From the NCBI GenBank assembly GCA_013396655.1, contig WBMV01006671.1:593003-657002 (forward strand): DNA of 64,000 nucleotides, written 5' to 3'. Source of the stretch: Campylorhamphus procurvoides. Taxonomy: Eukaryota; Chordata; Aves; Passeriformes; Dendrocolaptidae. Made by a program: the position numbers and the translations under genes. Each line of letters starts with the position of its first letter. The stretch's first letter is position 1. This document shows, piece after piece, positions 1 to 13,387 of the stretch. Under the pieces are notes generated by a model, which ran no database searches, was not told where the DNA came from, and saw nothing but the letters and a program-made list of their open reading frames with translations.

Positions 1-3000
1 ATCAATATTTATTTCCAAAGGGGAGATTTGCCTTTGTGACTAGCCAGACTCAGTCTCACAGAACACAAGTATGCTGTGGGGGTCCTTGTCCTGGGAGCCT
101 GACGGAGCCGTCTTGGCAGCACTGAGAAATCTCAGGGGTAACCCAGGGAAGGGCTGGGAAGGACCCAGCTATGCTGGGAGGGCTGCAAACACCAGCACAG
201 CTGAGGAGGATGGGTGCTTTGCTCAGTGGAAAATTTCCTCTTTCCAAGGGACTCAAACCTGAGAGAAATGTTTGATCAAATGGTTGAACTCCTCTATCTC
301 CCCAAACCCCTCTGTGGTGAGCATTAAGGTTATTTTCTCCCCATCCTGTGGGTTTGTTTCGGTGCAGGGTATGTCTGGTATGATCAGACTCTGATGATGG
401 AAGGAACTTCAGCTCAGCATTTTCAGCAGAAGCAGAAACAGAATTAACCCAACTTGTTTAGGAGAGAGGGGTGAGGAGAAAGTCTTGGTCTTGGAGGGCT
501 GATGGCTTAATTTACTGGAACTGTTTGAAGTCTTTCTGTTTGGCCTGGCTCTTCTCTGCCCTTGGTGTAACGCAGGAGTTACCAGCCAGAGGAATCAACA
601 TGTTTAGCATAAAGGAAAGGAGATTAAGGGATAGGATCTGTGAATTTTACCCATGTTGTTTTGGAAGAGAAAGTAATGTGAGGAGAACACAAACAATTAG
701 GGCATATGCTGTGTTTATCTTCAGAAGCCTCTGGTAGGTGTGCCAGGACGCTGGTGTTCAGCAATTAACAATAAAGGCAAACAGCAATTAACCACATGTC
801 TGCTGTGAGTGGTAATGCAAGTTATTTGTATTTAACCTTCGTGATTCATGAACCACTTTCATTCTGGAAATGAGAGAAAGGAAAGGAATATCTTAGAGCC
901 CGATGCCTCTATGTGAAAAACGGTCAGATTTCAGTAGTCAGTAGTGAAAAGACATATACATAAACAAATAGAAATACATAGACTATTTTCATTTTTGGCA
1001 AATGACATAATCATTTCTCATATGTATACATGCATACACACATATCTATGTACATATATATTTTCGTTGGTGACAATGGAGTTCTATTTCTGGTAATTTC
1101 AGGCTTCATTTGCTTTTAGGATCTCAGACCAGATATATACTGAAACCAATGAAAAATTCTTATCAGTATCAATGGATGTTGCATTTGGACTGCTCATAAA
1201 AACACCACTGTAAGAGCTACAGGTTGTGGAGGGCGTTTGTTTGGTTGTTTTTTTACCCCCATGTATTTCTGAAGAAATCTGACTTCTTTGGGAATATCAG
1301 CCTTTCTAAGTTCAGCATTCAAAGGAACACAGTGGGACACCCAGACTGTTGGAATTACATATACTCTGGTGCCACATTCTTTTCAGGGTTTTTTGAATTG
1401 ACACCCTGCCCTGATGAATAATTGTCATTGGAACAGGTACAGAGCTGGGGCTTTTGTAAAAAAATATCCGGGCCACAGAGGAAGAAGAGCAAGAAAACAA
1501 AAGGATACCTGTGCTATTGTCTGTTAAAGCAGAAATAAGTACTACATCAGGATCACTTTCTCTTTTCCCCTGAAGCAGAGTTCTGTCACAAAGCTTGTTT
1601 TTGGTGGAATGAGGTTTAACAACCAGTTTGTCTCATTATAGGTAAACAGATACATTTTGGACAGTTTTCCATTGAGCATCGTATAAATCCAGGCTTAACT
1701 GTAATGAACTGGCTCCAAAAAGTGTACTGGAATATTGATTTTTGTGAATTAATAAGATATTGTTTTCAGGTTTTTATGGATTAATACTTAGCTACAAGCT
1801 GTTCAGCGTTTGGATAGAGAATATCCTAGTAGTAAAATGCAATTTTGTTTTGAAAACAGATGGAACAATTGGATTGGTGGACAGATTGTATTAAAGGGTA
1901 GCAAAGGAGAGACACAAAGTGCCTTTATTGGTTGTTCTTTCATTACAAATTGTAAGTATCTACAGCCTAAAAGGAATCCAACAAGGGTTTGTTTTTGAAA
2001 ATAGAGTTTTATTTTTGCCACTGCCCAAAAATGTAGTTTTTGAAAAATGAATTAAAATGAGGTATTTTGGAAGGAAAACAATAACCTTTTTAGCATAAAA
2101 AATTAAATTGTGTTCCCATTTATGAAAATATATAACTTTTCTTGGAAGGAAAAGCTTATTTAACACTTCAAGCAACACAAAATCTGCTTTCCTCCTGCTG
2201 TCCCTGTTTCCATTGGGAGCTCTAAAATTTTCCAATAAGAACTTTTTCAAAGGTGATTTTTTTTCAGGGGAATTTTTTTTCAAATTCACCAAATAACTCT
2301 GTCAGGGAGCACTTCAGATGTTTCACAGGGAGATGAAAAGAGGTCAGAATATTATAAGAAGAGCAAAAGGATGAGAGAAGTGATTTGAGCTGCAGACTGG
2401 CAGACTTGTCAGGCCCTTTGGTCTGGGGCAGCACAGCAGAGGGCTAAGCATGGCTAAGAGAGGCTGATGGGCAGAAAGAGGAGTACACTCTGGAATCTGT
2501 GATCACACTGGGAAGTCCACTGTGCCCTGGTTACCTCTGAGCTACCACGCTCTGGACCAGATGAAGTGCAGTGGTGTCAGTCGACATCAGCAGAACAGCG
2601 TTTCAGATTGTGTTCATCCAAAAGGCTCTGCACTACAGTGTTTTGGAGAAAACAGCAAAGCTTATGTGTTTTGCTATCCTTCACTTGTGTGGAATTGTTC
2701 AGCTCTGCTAATGCCAATTCTGATCTCAGATGCAATGCTGGGGTAACCACACTGGTTTCACAGGAGTTAATCCTCAATTGTTCAACTCAGAGCAACATCA
2801 GGGCCATAATCTCCACCACAGTGCAGCCACAAACACAACAAATAAATCACCATTGGCATAGCTTCAAGAAATGTTTTCCATTAGTTGTTTTTCCCGTGCC
2901 TGTAATGGAGCATTCCTGTAGGGAACAGGTTGCACTTGAAATGTAAATCAAGTTCTGTATCATCAGACTTGTTAGCACAGTTTTTGGTGCTGCTTGATAG

Positions 3001-4434
3001 ACAGCACATGGAGCCCTGACATCTGCTGTTTGGGCATTAACAAAGCACTCGGTCAGCACTGAGGAGAGGTGTGTGACAGGGGATGAACACATACCTGTAT
3101 GGACTTCAGGAAAGATGTGAAAACCTTGAGTGTCCTTTAACTGCAAGCAGTCTTTGCTGGATCTCAAGGACAAGAGTGTGAAGGTGAATATGCCTCTGTT
3201 CCTAAGACTGAAATCACACTGTGCATCGGTGTCAAAGCACGATGTGTCACAGGTCTGGAAGAAGCATCGCTGAGCACAGCCCATCAGGCAGAGCGTGCAG
3301 CTGAGCTCTGGGGAGGGATTTGGTGTGCAGTCACAGGATTGCCTGTTAGAGCTCCTTGATCAGAACAGAAATATTTAATCAGGTCTGTCTCCTGTAACTG
3401 TCATGTAGAGAAAACAAGGCTACAAATAGGATTTGTGTGATCAATGGGCAGGAAAGACCACTTTATCCATCTTAGCGGTGCTGACGCACAAAACTCGGGT
3501 TTGGTGACAGCAAGGTGTCCGTATTCTGGCAGGAGTGACTCTCTCCTGTCTGGGGACACGAGTTGTTCTGGAACCATACGTGGATAATTTTTAAATTTTA
3601 ACCACAGTCTTACCTTCTTGTATGTCAGGAGAAAACAAGCTGCTAAATTTAGAACGAATATGATTTGTCTTATGGAAAAATCAAAGGAAGAATTTGTGCT
3701 GATTTCTGAAGGCAAATATCATAACCTAATAATCAGATGCACAGCAATATTTGGGTACCTGAAGGTATGGTTTGGACTTTATTCAAGTTGATCAGTGAAT
3801 TAGAGACCTGTACACAGTTTCTGAAGGTCCAGGCTGCAGGAGGGAGCATGGTGCAGGGACCTGACTCAAAGAAAAAGGTGTTCAGAGCCTGAGCAAATCC
3901 TCTGCAGCCAGGTCTGGCACACAAAGCCACTGGTAAATAGATCCTCCAGACCTGACACTTCACAGTTTCAAACATTTGCAAAGCATGAGGAACACAGCAG
4001 GTCTTGCTGAGTCTAATGGCATAGTAAATTTAGTAAATAAATAAGTAACATACAGCAGAGATAGGAGCTATGTCTGAAGTTTATGTCTTACCGAGCACTG
4101 GCATGGTGACTTGGCAGAGTCTTCAGAAGGTTTTGAGTTACCTTGTTGGGTAACAAAACTACTTTTTTATTTTCTCTCTTTGAATATTAGAAATGGACTT
4201 GTAAAAGAGGTACTGCCAGCCATATTCTGTCTATCTCCCCACAAGTCTGGAAGAAGCTGAGGGGATGGAGGAGGCAGCTGTGGAAACACTCCCCCCACCT
4301 CCCCGGGAATGAAGATCTTAGGATCCATTTGTAGAGGAGCAGAACTGAATCCAGGTATGAGAGGGAAATGGGTCATGGATTCCAAATGACAGGTGCAGCA
4401 GCAGCAGCCTCTGCTAATGTTTGTCTATTCTGTG
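1..4434. other. Unique non-coding sequence, no gene recognised
   Basis: Nothing in this stretch supports a gene. Open frames are short (145 codons at most), fall on both strands and resemble no protein family I know. Around 1020-1065 there is a short TA/CA-rich patch of alternating purine and pyrimidine, too irregular to call a microsatellite. Around 3990-4045 there is a short AT-rich run of TAAAT-like words. I cannot tell whether this is intronic or intergenic. Confidence 0.6.
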
Positions 4435-4493
4435 AAAAAAAACCAAACCAAAACAAAAACCAAACCGCAACACAAAAAAACCACTCAAACCCC
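4435..4493. repeat. A/C-rich low-complexity tract
   Basis: About 59 bases made almost only of A and C, with irregular CCAAA/CAAAA words. It has no fixed unit, so it is low complexity rather than a clean microsatellite. Similar tracts recur in this window near 6.5, 29.2, 49.3, 55.4 and 61.5 kb, and as T/G-rich complements near 8.25 and 43.2 kb. No retroposon body is recognisable next to this one. Confidence 0.85.
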
Positions 4494-7400
4494 AGAGATT
4501 GTGATCTACAGCAACGATTCCTTACTTCAGGAAATGGAGCTTTTCTGAACAATACTATCCTCTGTCATGCCTAATCAAACTAATTAAAGAACAGCACCAC
4601 ACTTTATTAATGTAATTTATCTCTTGCCTGAGGTGAACTATATTTATGCTCCAGTTACTCAAACATTACTGTTCTGTGTTTGAAGGAATGATGTTATTCA
4701 GTGATGTTTATGTTCCACAATATCAGGACGTAATTGAACAAGTGTCTGGAAAGTTGAGTATTTCCTATTTCAGAAAAGCTTCTTTGGGGAATGTGTTGTT
4801 TCACAGGTATGTTGGTGAACAGGCTGGACTTGGGCAATTATCTGAATTGCAACTGGAGACCTACACAAGCCAACTTTTGAAGCCAACCACGCCAAAATTC
4901 ATCTATAAGCATTAAGCATCTGAATGGCCTGCTTAACTGAATGCACGTGTTCACATCATTTAATGGGTTAGGAGGCCAAATTTATTCCAGCTGAAGATCT
5001 GGCAGGGAAAGGCTAATATGTGCTGAAGGAGGAAGGAAGGAAGTTAGTGGGTTGTAGAGATTAAGAACATTAAAGAAAATGTCAACAGAAAAAAATGTAC
5101 TTATTTTAGAAGATATTAATGGCTTCCATGAAGTATTCCTCTGATGTAGCCGCAGCTGTAGGGCCAATAGGCACAGTATTCACCCATTTTTCACACCAAC
5201 TGGAAGAAACAGTTTTAACATCACTTATGGAGTAGGACAGCGTGAGACAATGGAAAGCGTTGCCCCAGACTGGCTTTCCTGGTGATGGGTTGCAATTTGT
5301 TGCTGTCTGTTTGATTAAAGCAGAAGGTAGGAGAGAGCAAGGAGAGAAGCACAGAGCTGTCATGAGCCTGGGCTGGGTGGAGGGCTGAGACAGAGCTCCT
5401 GGATGAGCAAGGCTGGAGGCAGAGGGAGTTGGCAGGGGAGATCCTGCCTTCCCAACCTGCCTGGCTTCGTGAAGCTGAGCTGAGCTGAGCTGGCTCAAGG
5501 CCATTTTGGCCACCTGTCCATGCTATTTGCCCACATTTGAGGGCCTGGGTGGCTTGAGAGGAAACCCCAGTGGGGCTTGGTCTTAAAAGGACACAGGGAC
5601 AGACCAAACTGTGGGAAGCAAACCTGGTAGAGGAGGCGGAAAAGTAAAATCCTGCCTTGAACTGTGGCCCTTTTCATCTCAGACCTGCAGGAGCAATTGC
5701 TCTCCACAGTTTTCAATGGGACCCTGCCATCTCTTTTCCATGTACTGGGCATTAATGCAGTGACTATGCAATTTTACTCAGGTTGATTTAGAGAATTTCA
5801 CAGCTAAATTTAAAGTGCTATTAAGTAGAATGATATGTGGGGAGCAGTACCACACTGTTTTTATTTTTTTTTAAACTTGGCTTATGTATTTACTGCTTGC
5901 CTAAGTGGGTTCTCAAAAAATATCTGCCAAGTAGATTCTGTCTTGTAGATAGGTCCAAATGAATTTTACTGAGATTTTTGTGTAAATCTTTTCTACCTTG
6001 CTCCCAAGTTGACTTTGGCAGTTTAGAAAGTTTTCTAAGAACAAGGAAAAAGGGTTTTTTTATAATTTATGAATAAGTGAACTGCAAATTTCCTTGGGTA
6101 GTGGTTAAATCTGCTTTGGATTTTCCTAGAAGAGAACAATGGCTCCCATCCATTGATAGAGTACACCTTACCTCTGTATTAATAACAAGTGCAGTCGGGC
6201 GTATCAGATTGCATCTGCCATTGAGAATAGAGATGCTTGTTTGGAGGACGGAGCAGGACTGAGCTCCCAGCATGTTGTGTTTATGGTTCCAAAACCAAAG
6301 TACAGATTGGAGATTTGTCCCAGGTCAGAGTCTCCTTGACAAGCTGTGCACTGTTGCATATCAAGTGCTCCTGCATAAAAAAGTTGGACAGCAAGATATA
6401 AATTCTGGTGCTCTAGAGTAAAAGGCTGGCAAATCCTGATGTCTTACACATCCTAGGAGTAGACCTCTCAGACTGCCAGCTCAAAATTTAGGGTGAAAAC
6501 AAAAACAAAACCCCCAAAACCACAATGAAACCGACTGGATTATGTATAAGGTGCAAACTGGCAGAGCCTGTGGTAAAAGAAGAATAGAAATTCTTTTGAA
6601 ATATAAAGACATGGCTGGAAAGGTAACTGAATAGCATATTTAACCTGCTGATATGTTTCCTGATGATTAAACCAGAAAAATCCACACTTCTAAGCTGATC
6701 ATTAGTGTAACTGTGATTTTAGTGCTGCGATGGATAATTTGTTTCAACAGTGGAGAAATGGAAAGAAATGTGCCAAAGATAGAGTAAGTCAGCTGGGGCA
6801 AGCAGAAATTCACGTAATATGCCATGAGCATGATGAGATCCAAAAAACCCATAAGGACTGAAGAAAATGGTAAAATGCATGGCACCAAAAGCCATCATTC
6901 TGTTGGAAAAAGCTGTTATAGCAAACACAAAGCTTTGGCCATTTAAGCATTCAAGAAACAGCTATTAATTGAAACTGACAGAGACATTTTTTACAGATGT
7001 AAACGTGGCTTTATATTAGATTTTTGTTGTTGTTGTTTGCTATTATTTATGTGGAGACTGTGTGCTTATTAGATCTAGAAAATCCTACCCTTTGTTGCTT
7101 TATACCTAGCTCTTCCTAACATTGCTGCCACAAGCCCTTCAAAGGCTGTGGTCACCCAAAAGCCTCCTTTGGCATTCAGCCTGGCAATGAGTGGAGTGTG
7201 GTGGCATCTCCCACGCTGCCATGTCAGTGTGAATCCTCTCACAGCACAGAGAGGCAGAAGTGGTGCTTCCTGAAAAGACAATAGCAAGTGACTTCTGGTG
7301 GCATTGCCTTGGAAGAAAAATTGGCAACATAGATTTTTATTAAAAAGAAAATCTAAGCATCTAAGATTTGTCTTGAAATCAGTGACCTGTACCTGGAAGA

Positions 7401-8250
7401 GGGTGAGATACTGTAGTTCAAAAGAGTCTCTCTGTTGTTCCCTGCCTCAATAAAAATGAGAGAAAGCAGTGTTGCAGCTGAAAGGGAATTGGTGTTGGAA
7501 GCTCCAGAGCAGTGCACAGAAATAAAGCCCCCTCTTCTCCCTTCTCAGTGAAAAGTCTCTCTTGGGCTTGGATAGGCAGATGAATCAAAGCAGAATTCAA
7601 CTGGTTCAAGAGAAGCTGAATGAAAGAGTTTGGTAATCCTGCCAGATTTATTGCTTTATTCATTATTTATGCAGACAGCAGCAGCAATAAAGATTTAGGG
7701 ACTGACTATAGTAAACAAATGGCTGACACGGCCCAGCCAGATGTATTAAATACTTCGGCTCTTCATGGTTATTGCACCAATGTGCTAATTTTGGTCCCTC
7801 ACCCCAGTGCTCAGAAACTGGGATTAGAAGTAGCACCCACTCAAAGCTGATGTTGCCATTGGGAATGGTACAGCAGCAGAGCAGGTACTTCTCCTCCAGC
7901 ATCCATAATGTGATATAGATACTGTAGGGAAAATCTCTTTCTTTAGATGTGGAGTATCTGTCCCTTTCACCAGAGATCACCTACAGTTAATTAAAACACA
8001 GTGCTCGCAGTACCTTCAGGGGCTTTACTGCTCAGTGAGTCTTGATAGGTGACCCCTAAGCACTCCTGAGGGCACTATCAGGACTGCAGGAGCTTTGCTG
8101 TGTCTGGGGCCCTGCAGAGGGAAGACCCCACGTGTCACCTGTGGGACCTCCTTACTTGTGGGGAGGAGGTGCCAGTGAGAGCTGTATCCTCCCCTGGGTC
8201 ACAGCTGCTCTGAGGGGCAAGGAACAAAGAGAAAAGCTCCACTGTGGTAG
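4494..8250. other. Unique non-coding sequence with small simple repeats
   Basis: No gene is recognised. Minor features are an 89-codon open frame at 4646-4915 that I do not accept as a gene, a short GGAA-type run near 5026-5042, a GCTGA pentamer repeated about four times at 5474-5492, an A/C-rich run at 6496-6532, and a TTG run near 7023-7038. The rest looks like ordinary unique sequence. Confidence 0.55.
6496..6532. repeat. A/C-rich low-complexity tract
   Basis: About 37 bases with A and C dominating, in irregular AAAAC and CCCCC words. It is the same compositional class as the tract near 4.4 kb. There is no fixed period and no recognisable mobile element beside it. Confidence 0.75.
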
Positions 8251-8287
8251 GTTTTTTTGTTTGTGTTGGGGTTTTTTTTTGTTTGTT
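8251..8287. repeat. T/G-rich low-complexity tract
   Basis: About 37 bases of T and G only, with runs of seven and nine T separated by GTTTG and GGGG words. It is the complement-strand equivalent of the A/C-rich tracts elsewhere in the window. Confidence 0.8.
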
Positions 8288-8749
8288 AAATGATGTAGAT
8301 AATGCATTTTCTTCTAGTTGGTGTGATGTATTTCATACATCTGTCTTGGCCAAAACAGAGCTTTAATAATAGATGATGGGTAAAAAGCACTAGTTGCTTC
8401 GCTTGTATGGAACTGTTGCTGAATGTTCAGCGATGATGCAGCCTCTTGGTATAATTTGAGTAAGATCTTAGTGTCTGTGTTTATAGGATATTTGTCACAT
8501 TTGCATTCCTCTCTGTCATAATTGTCGGTATCATCGGGCTCCTGGGTCCATGCAGGGGATGGGTTTGAGGGGCAGCAGCACCACTGTCTCTGCTCGCCCT
8601 TGGTGCAGACCCTTGTCCCATGGGAAGAGCTCCCAGGGGAGCTGTGGCAGGACAAGAGGCAGGTGGGGGAGCCGTGCTCTGGGTGAGACCTGTGGTGGGC
8701 TCTGCTGCTGCCTGCACTCCTTAAGCATCCTGTGGCACTCGGCAGCAGT

Positions 8750-9310
8750 AGGGCCATTAACCTTAATGTCCTGGCTAAACTCCAGCCTGCCTAATTGCAT
8801 TCTGCCCGTGAAGCAGTATATTCCAAGCGAAGATTCATCTGCAGAAATTACTCTTCCCTTCCCCTACTAAACAGTGTTATACGAAGGGTGGTTTAGTGCT
8901 GAAGATGAAACCTGCTTTATTCAAAAACTTAGATGTGGATTTAAGGCTGTAACAGAATACAGAGCCTTCAAAGCGAGGCCCAGGCTCCTGAGCAGACCCA
9001 GGTGCAGAATGTGGTTTTTGCTCTCCTGCAAATTTTCACATTCCTTTATTAATAACAAATCTCCTAAAATCTGTTTAAGCTCATTACTTGCAGCAAATGA
9101 AAATACTTCACGCAAAAAGGAAACAGATGGTCCTGAATGTTGAAGATCTGTTTGAGATGTATTTTCAGCCCACTGTCTGGAACTTGTCTTGATTTGTAAA
9201 GGAATCGCAATTTAATTACAAGCTCTGCAACACTAACTCTGTGTAACCAGGGATTCGCGCATGTTGGCCTGTTTGCATATCAGCGTAACTAATTATTCTA
9301 TGGTCTCTAT
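8750..9310. promoter_or_regulatory. Candidate conserved regulatory segment
   Basis: This is a low-confidence call from texture. The segment has no repeat signature and packs several homeodomain/POU-like words into a short space: a CTAATTGCATT word near 8790, TTTGCATATC at 9272-9281 (octamer-like) and TAATTA at 9290-9295. Such clusters are common in vertebrate developmental enhancers but also arise by chance in AT-rich DNA. No coding potential is seen. Conservation against other birds and mammals would decide it. Confidence 0.25.
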
Positions 9311-12300
9311 CTTTGCTAAAGGAAAATATTTATCCATTTGTTGGAAGGAAAATAACGCTGGGGCTGGGGGTTTCTCCTCTGTGACCAAATTGTTCCTGCA
9401 TTGGAGTCAAGGAGTTTTGCTGTTAAACTGGAGTAGACAGAAGATTTGCATTATGTGGACTGACCTGGCACTCTACCTGTGGATGTGCTGCTCCTGGATG
9501 GTTCCTGCTGCCCTCACATTTACATTTCAGGGTGAAAGCAGGGTCGTGGTGCAAAGATCCTCAGGCTGCAGCTATACCCTCTGTGTACAGTACTGTAGCC
9601 TGCAGTGCCTGAGCATTTTTAATTTCTCTGAATTTAAAGCTGTATTTGGGAAAGCACAGGCTTTGGGCAGAAGTAATGGTTATGGGGTTTTTTTCCACAG
9701 GGACACCTCAGGAGGTTAATTCAATCTGTGTTACTCGGACTCCACAGTTCCTGCTGGCACATCATCTAGTTTTCAGTCAGTGTCCCGCTTCCAGCTGAAA
9801 CACAATATGGTGCTTAAAAAAAAGATAAAAAATTAAAATTAATAAAATCACACAGTTGTTGTCATATAGGACGTTTTGCTCTTAGATGACCCACGGACAT
9901 AGTTCTCATCAGGGAGATAGGAATGAGTGGAGGAGGAAAACCTGAAAAGAGAGCTCATGCTGAGCCCAGGCAGAGGAGGGGCTGCATGTGGGTGTCCCAG
10001 GGACGGCAGCTGGGGCAGGTTTGCCCATTTCTTAGAATAATAGTAGTAATAATAAGTTGGCACCAAATTGGTCAGGAGAGAGTTCATGAACTTCACTGTT
10101 TCCTGACACCCTTAGGGTTGATGAGCAGGTAGGATGTGAGTAATGCTGCTTCTTCCTAGAGACAGGTGTTTAAGGTTTGCTGGAGTTTGAGTGCTTGGGA
10201 TCTCTGATGCTTTTCTGCTTGGTCAGATGCTGGGTGTCGTTGTAACTGAAGACCAGCAAATGGTGAATAATATGTACCTGAAATGAAGCTCTAAATGCAT
10301 AATTTCAGGAATTACAGACTGTTGAATTTGTATTTGCATAACACTGGTGAATACCAGACTGGTAGTCAAACACCTATAAATAAAAAAAAAAAAAAAAGGT
10401 TTTCAACTAAAGGGAGTTTATTTAAAAATTAAGGACTTGAAGGATTTTTATGTAACGTATTTTTGTAGAAATCTTATTTTTGCCTCAAATCTAGGACTTG
10501 GGTTTTCTCACTTCCTCCCCTCATCTTTTCACAGGAAGATTGGAATAGCTGTAAAAAGTGAGGGTTTATGGAGGAGGCATTCTCAGCTTCTTTCTAATAA
10601 AATTATGGAGAAAGAAAAGGTCAAACAGGGTTTCACTTATCAGATTTTCTATCAGTTTTTGTCCTTTAGCTTTGCTGAAAAATAATGAAAGATGAAAGGT
10701 ATTTTTAAAAAAATAATCAAAATGAAAACTTCTGTTTCCCACAAAAAAATAATTCAGCATTTTCTCTCGAAAAATGGGGAGTGACAAGTTCCTAACCTTG
10801 GAAATACTTATGTTCCCCACTCTGCCTCCTTCACCCCCAAGTTCAACCAGCTCTGGCATCATGCCAAGGGAAGCAGTGGGAAGATGTCTCAAGGTTACTC
10901 TCTTTAGCAGAGGAATGTTTCGGAGGTTCTTTTATATGCATTTTTTTTAGTTCATTTGAGACAGAGAAATATCTATTATTGCAAAATTAGCTAACTTATC
11001 CTGTTTTATCCTCAAGGGAAAAAGAAACGCAAACACACTGGGTAGTATTAAATATTTGCCTATCTGAGCCCTTGAGCTTCTTTTGCATGGCTGTGACTGT
11101 GGGCACAGCACTGGCCATGCTGGGGTTGGGGCTGGCAGGTTCCTTGGGGTATCACTGCCACCCATCGAGGGGCTGGCCTGGCTCTGCAGAGGCACCAGCA
11201 CTGCTCAAATTTTGCTCACTGCTTTGGGGTTTTTTTTCTTATGGAATGGCTTCACAGTCTGCCTGTTTGAGGGTTTTTGGTGGCTCAGCCTCTGTGCCTG
11301 ATGGGGGGGATTAGAACCTCCTGCATCTTCATTCACAAACTGCTCCAGCTGCCCCAGCAGGGCCCCCCACAGGGGCTGGTGCTGTGACATTATGGGGAGG
11401 TTAGCCAAACCCCTAGGTGGGGTATCTGGGAGTAGTGTGTGTCCTTTTTCCAGGGCTCAAAGACATTTTTCAGGGGTTTTGTTCTCAAAACCACACCTAA
11501 TTCTATTATTCCATTTGCAGTAAGGGCACATCTCTGCCTACTTGTTTCATAGTTCTAATAATGATTCTCTCCATTAATTTTTAACTAAGCATAAAACATG
11601 ACCTCAGAAGGAGCCTGAAGTCCTGACAGCAGCCCTTGCTGTACAGGGCAGTGGGGCTGAGCCTTTGCCAGCCCATGGTGCAGCTGCTGTGGTGGGGGAT
11701 GCTGGAAGATGCCTGGGAAGCCTTGTGAGCAAGAGGGGAGCAGCTGCCCTTCCTCCCATGTGCTGTTCAAGTCTTGGTGCAACGTGCAGGGTATTGCCTC
11801 CAGTTATTGTATCACCCCTGCATGTATCTGCAATCCAGGGACATGAGCTGGGTAATCCTCACCTTTCCTCCAGGTTACTGAGAAATCGGGTTTGTGTTTT
11901 AATCTCATTCTCAGTAACAGTAATCTCTTGGGAGATACCTGTTGAGTAAACTTCAGGGACCAGGCTGATTTTTGGCCAGAGACTTGGATCCTGTGCACCT
12001 TGCTGAGCAGGTGAGCCTTGCCCATCCTGCTGGCACAGAGGTGCAAAGGCTGGAGCTTGCAGCACCTTGGGCATCCGCCAAGTCATTGCCCACATATTCA
12101 GCTCTGACTGCACACCTTAGCACAGTGCACGTTCTTTAACCTTTGTGCTAACAGTGATTCACTATTTGAGCTGACAGGTAACAAGTACTTGTGAAAAACT
12201 CAGTGAAGAACTTGCCATCTGTCTCCCCTGAGGAGGCTCGGGCTCCATCGGGATCCTGGAGCAGGAGCTTGAGGGGGCTGAGCTGCTGTCGAGTGCCTGC

Positions 12301-13328
12301 CCAGGCAAATAAAGCCACGGGAGGCGGCGTGTTGGCACCAGAATTTCTTGGAGTTAAATCAGGTTTGACAGCCTGAAATGATACCATCATCTGATGTCTA
12401 GTTTTCAGCTTGACTATTTCTTTGTGAGATAGCTTTTTGGTAAGAAAGTGGCAAAACTAGAAATCCTTCTGATTTGTTTCAACAGAGTTTAAAAGTTCAG
12501 TTTTTTTTAGCTTGGAAAGTGCAAAATTTATGGGAATAAATTGAGAAGAATAAAACTTACCTACAGCTGGTGTCTTGTTCACTGGAAACACCTTCCTCCT
12601 TTTAACAACTTCCCTGTGGTCTCTTTTGACATGGTGGTCCATGTGGGATCCCTCCAGGGTAAAGCTGAGAGTATTTTACAACATGTACTAGCAGTCTCAA
12701 TGTCTTATGAAGGACATATGGCAATTGTTATTTCTGGAGCCCTAGGCCCAAGTTCTTCAGTGGGTACAATTCAGATGGCAGGAATGCATTGGGGATGTGG
12801 AAATACTTTCTCATAGGTGATGAATAAACTCCTCTTTATGCTCATTCTTCTCACTTGATCCCTTCCTTGACACTCTACCTGCAGCAAGAAGATGGTATGT
12901 AACATATATATTCAAGATACTTGTGGAAAATCAGATTTCTTTCAATCAAGTAATTCTCCACACCATGGGGAGGACTCTATATTCAATATAATCACCTTTG
13001 AGATACTCTCTATCAAAATCAGTCTTCCTTGGTCCCAGTGCTCATATTTTGTGTGTGTGTTGCTCTGGGTTTCTATCTATTTTAGTTTTGTCTACTTAGT
13101 CCTTCCACTGGCACCTTCATCCAGGATGCAAGTGTTATCTTGCTTTGCAGGTGGTCCCAAGACTCCAAGTGATGGCTGTTTTCCTAAGAGCCTGGCTTTG
13201 CTGCCAGTGAGAAAATCTCTCCCTCCTCTCTCCATCTTTTGCTTTGGGTGAGTTAATGAAATGTGTGTGCAGTCTTGGTACTGCTGAAACTAAGGTGTCT
13301 GGTGTCAAATTGGGAGGTGTCAGGGCCT
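9311..13328. other. Unique non-coding sequence
   Basis: No gene is recognised. It includes an AT-rich run near 9818-9848, the 17-A run at 10382, and a moderately GC-rich patch around 11090-11400 with a T run near 11230. A 152-codon open frame begins just upstream at 9261, but it has no domain and no exon-like boundaries. A short GTGTGTGTG run occurs near 13052-13062. Confidence 0.55.
10382..10398 (+). repeat. Poly(A) run of 17
   Basis: An uninterrupted run of 17 A is preceded by TATAAAT. An AATAAA word overlaps the start of the run, too close to act as a normal polyadenylation signal. No target-site duplication or recognisable retroposed body was found upstream, so I call it a simple mononucleotide run rather than the tail of a processed pseudogene. 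Confidence 0.85.
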
Positions 13329-13387
13329 GAACAGCAACAGCAGGTCCTCACACACTAAATGCATCTGTTGAGGACTTGCTGCTGTTC
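13329..13387 (+). other. Predicted stem-loop
   Basis: Two arms fold back on each other. Bases 13329-13350 pair with 13369-13387 to give eight base pairs (GAACAGCA arm), a three-base bulge on the left, then eleven pairs including one G-T wobble, closed by an 18-base loop at 13351-13368. The length is at the low end for a microRNA precursor and the loop is large, so a microRNA is only a possibility. No flanking repeat copy explains it. The pairing is read by eye; no folding energy was computed. Confidence 0.6.

Noticed and set aside
4646..4915. 89-codon open frame with a fairly protein-like composition
   Set aside because: It looks the most protein-like by eye, but there is no known family and no splice-site context, and the sequence around it is AT-rich non-coding. 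Frame conservation in other birds could overturn this.
9293..9301. ATTCTATGG word resembling the avian CR1 terminal octamer
   Set aside because: No other CR1 landmark lies on either side, and a single octamer match is expected by chance.
9261..9719. 152-codon open frame, plus strand
   Set aside because: The translation is rich in Cys, Trp and Ser without a pattern and overlaps a segment that looks regulatory. No family resemblance.
10382..10398. A-run with AATAAA as a possible processed-pseudogene tail
   Set aside because: The AATAAA overlaps the run instead of lying 10-30 bases before it, and no retroposed body or target-site duplication is visible.
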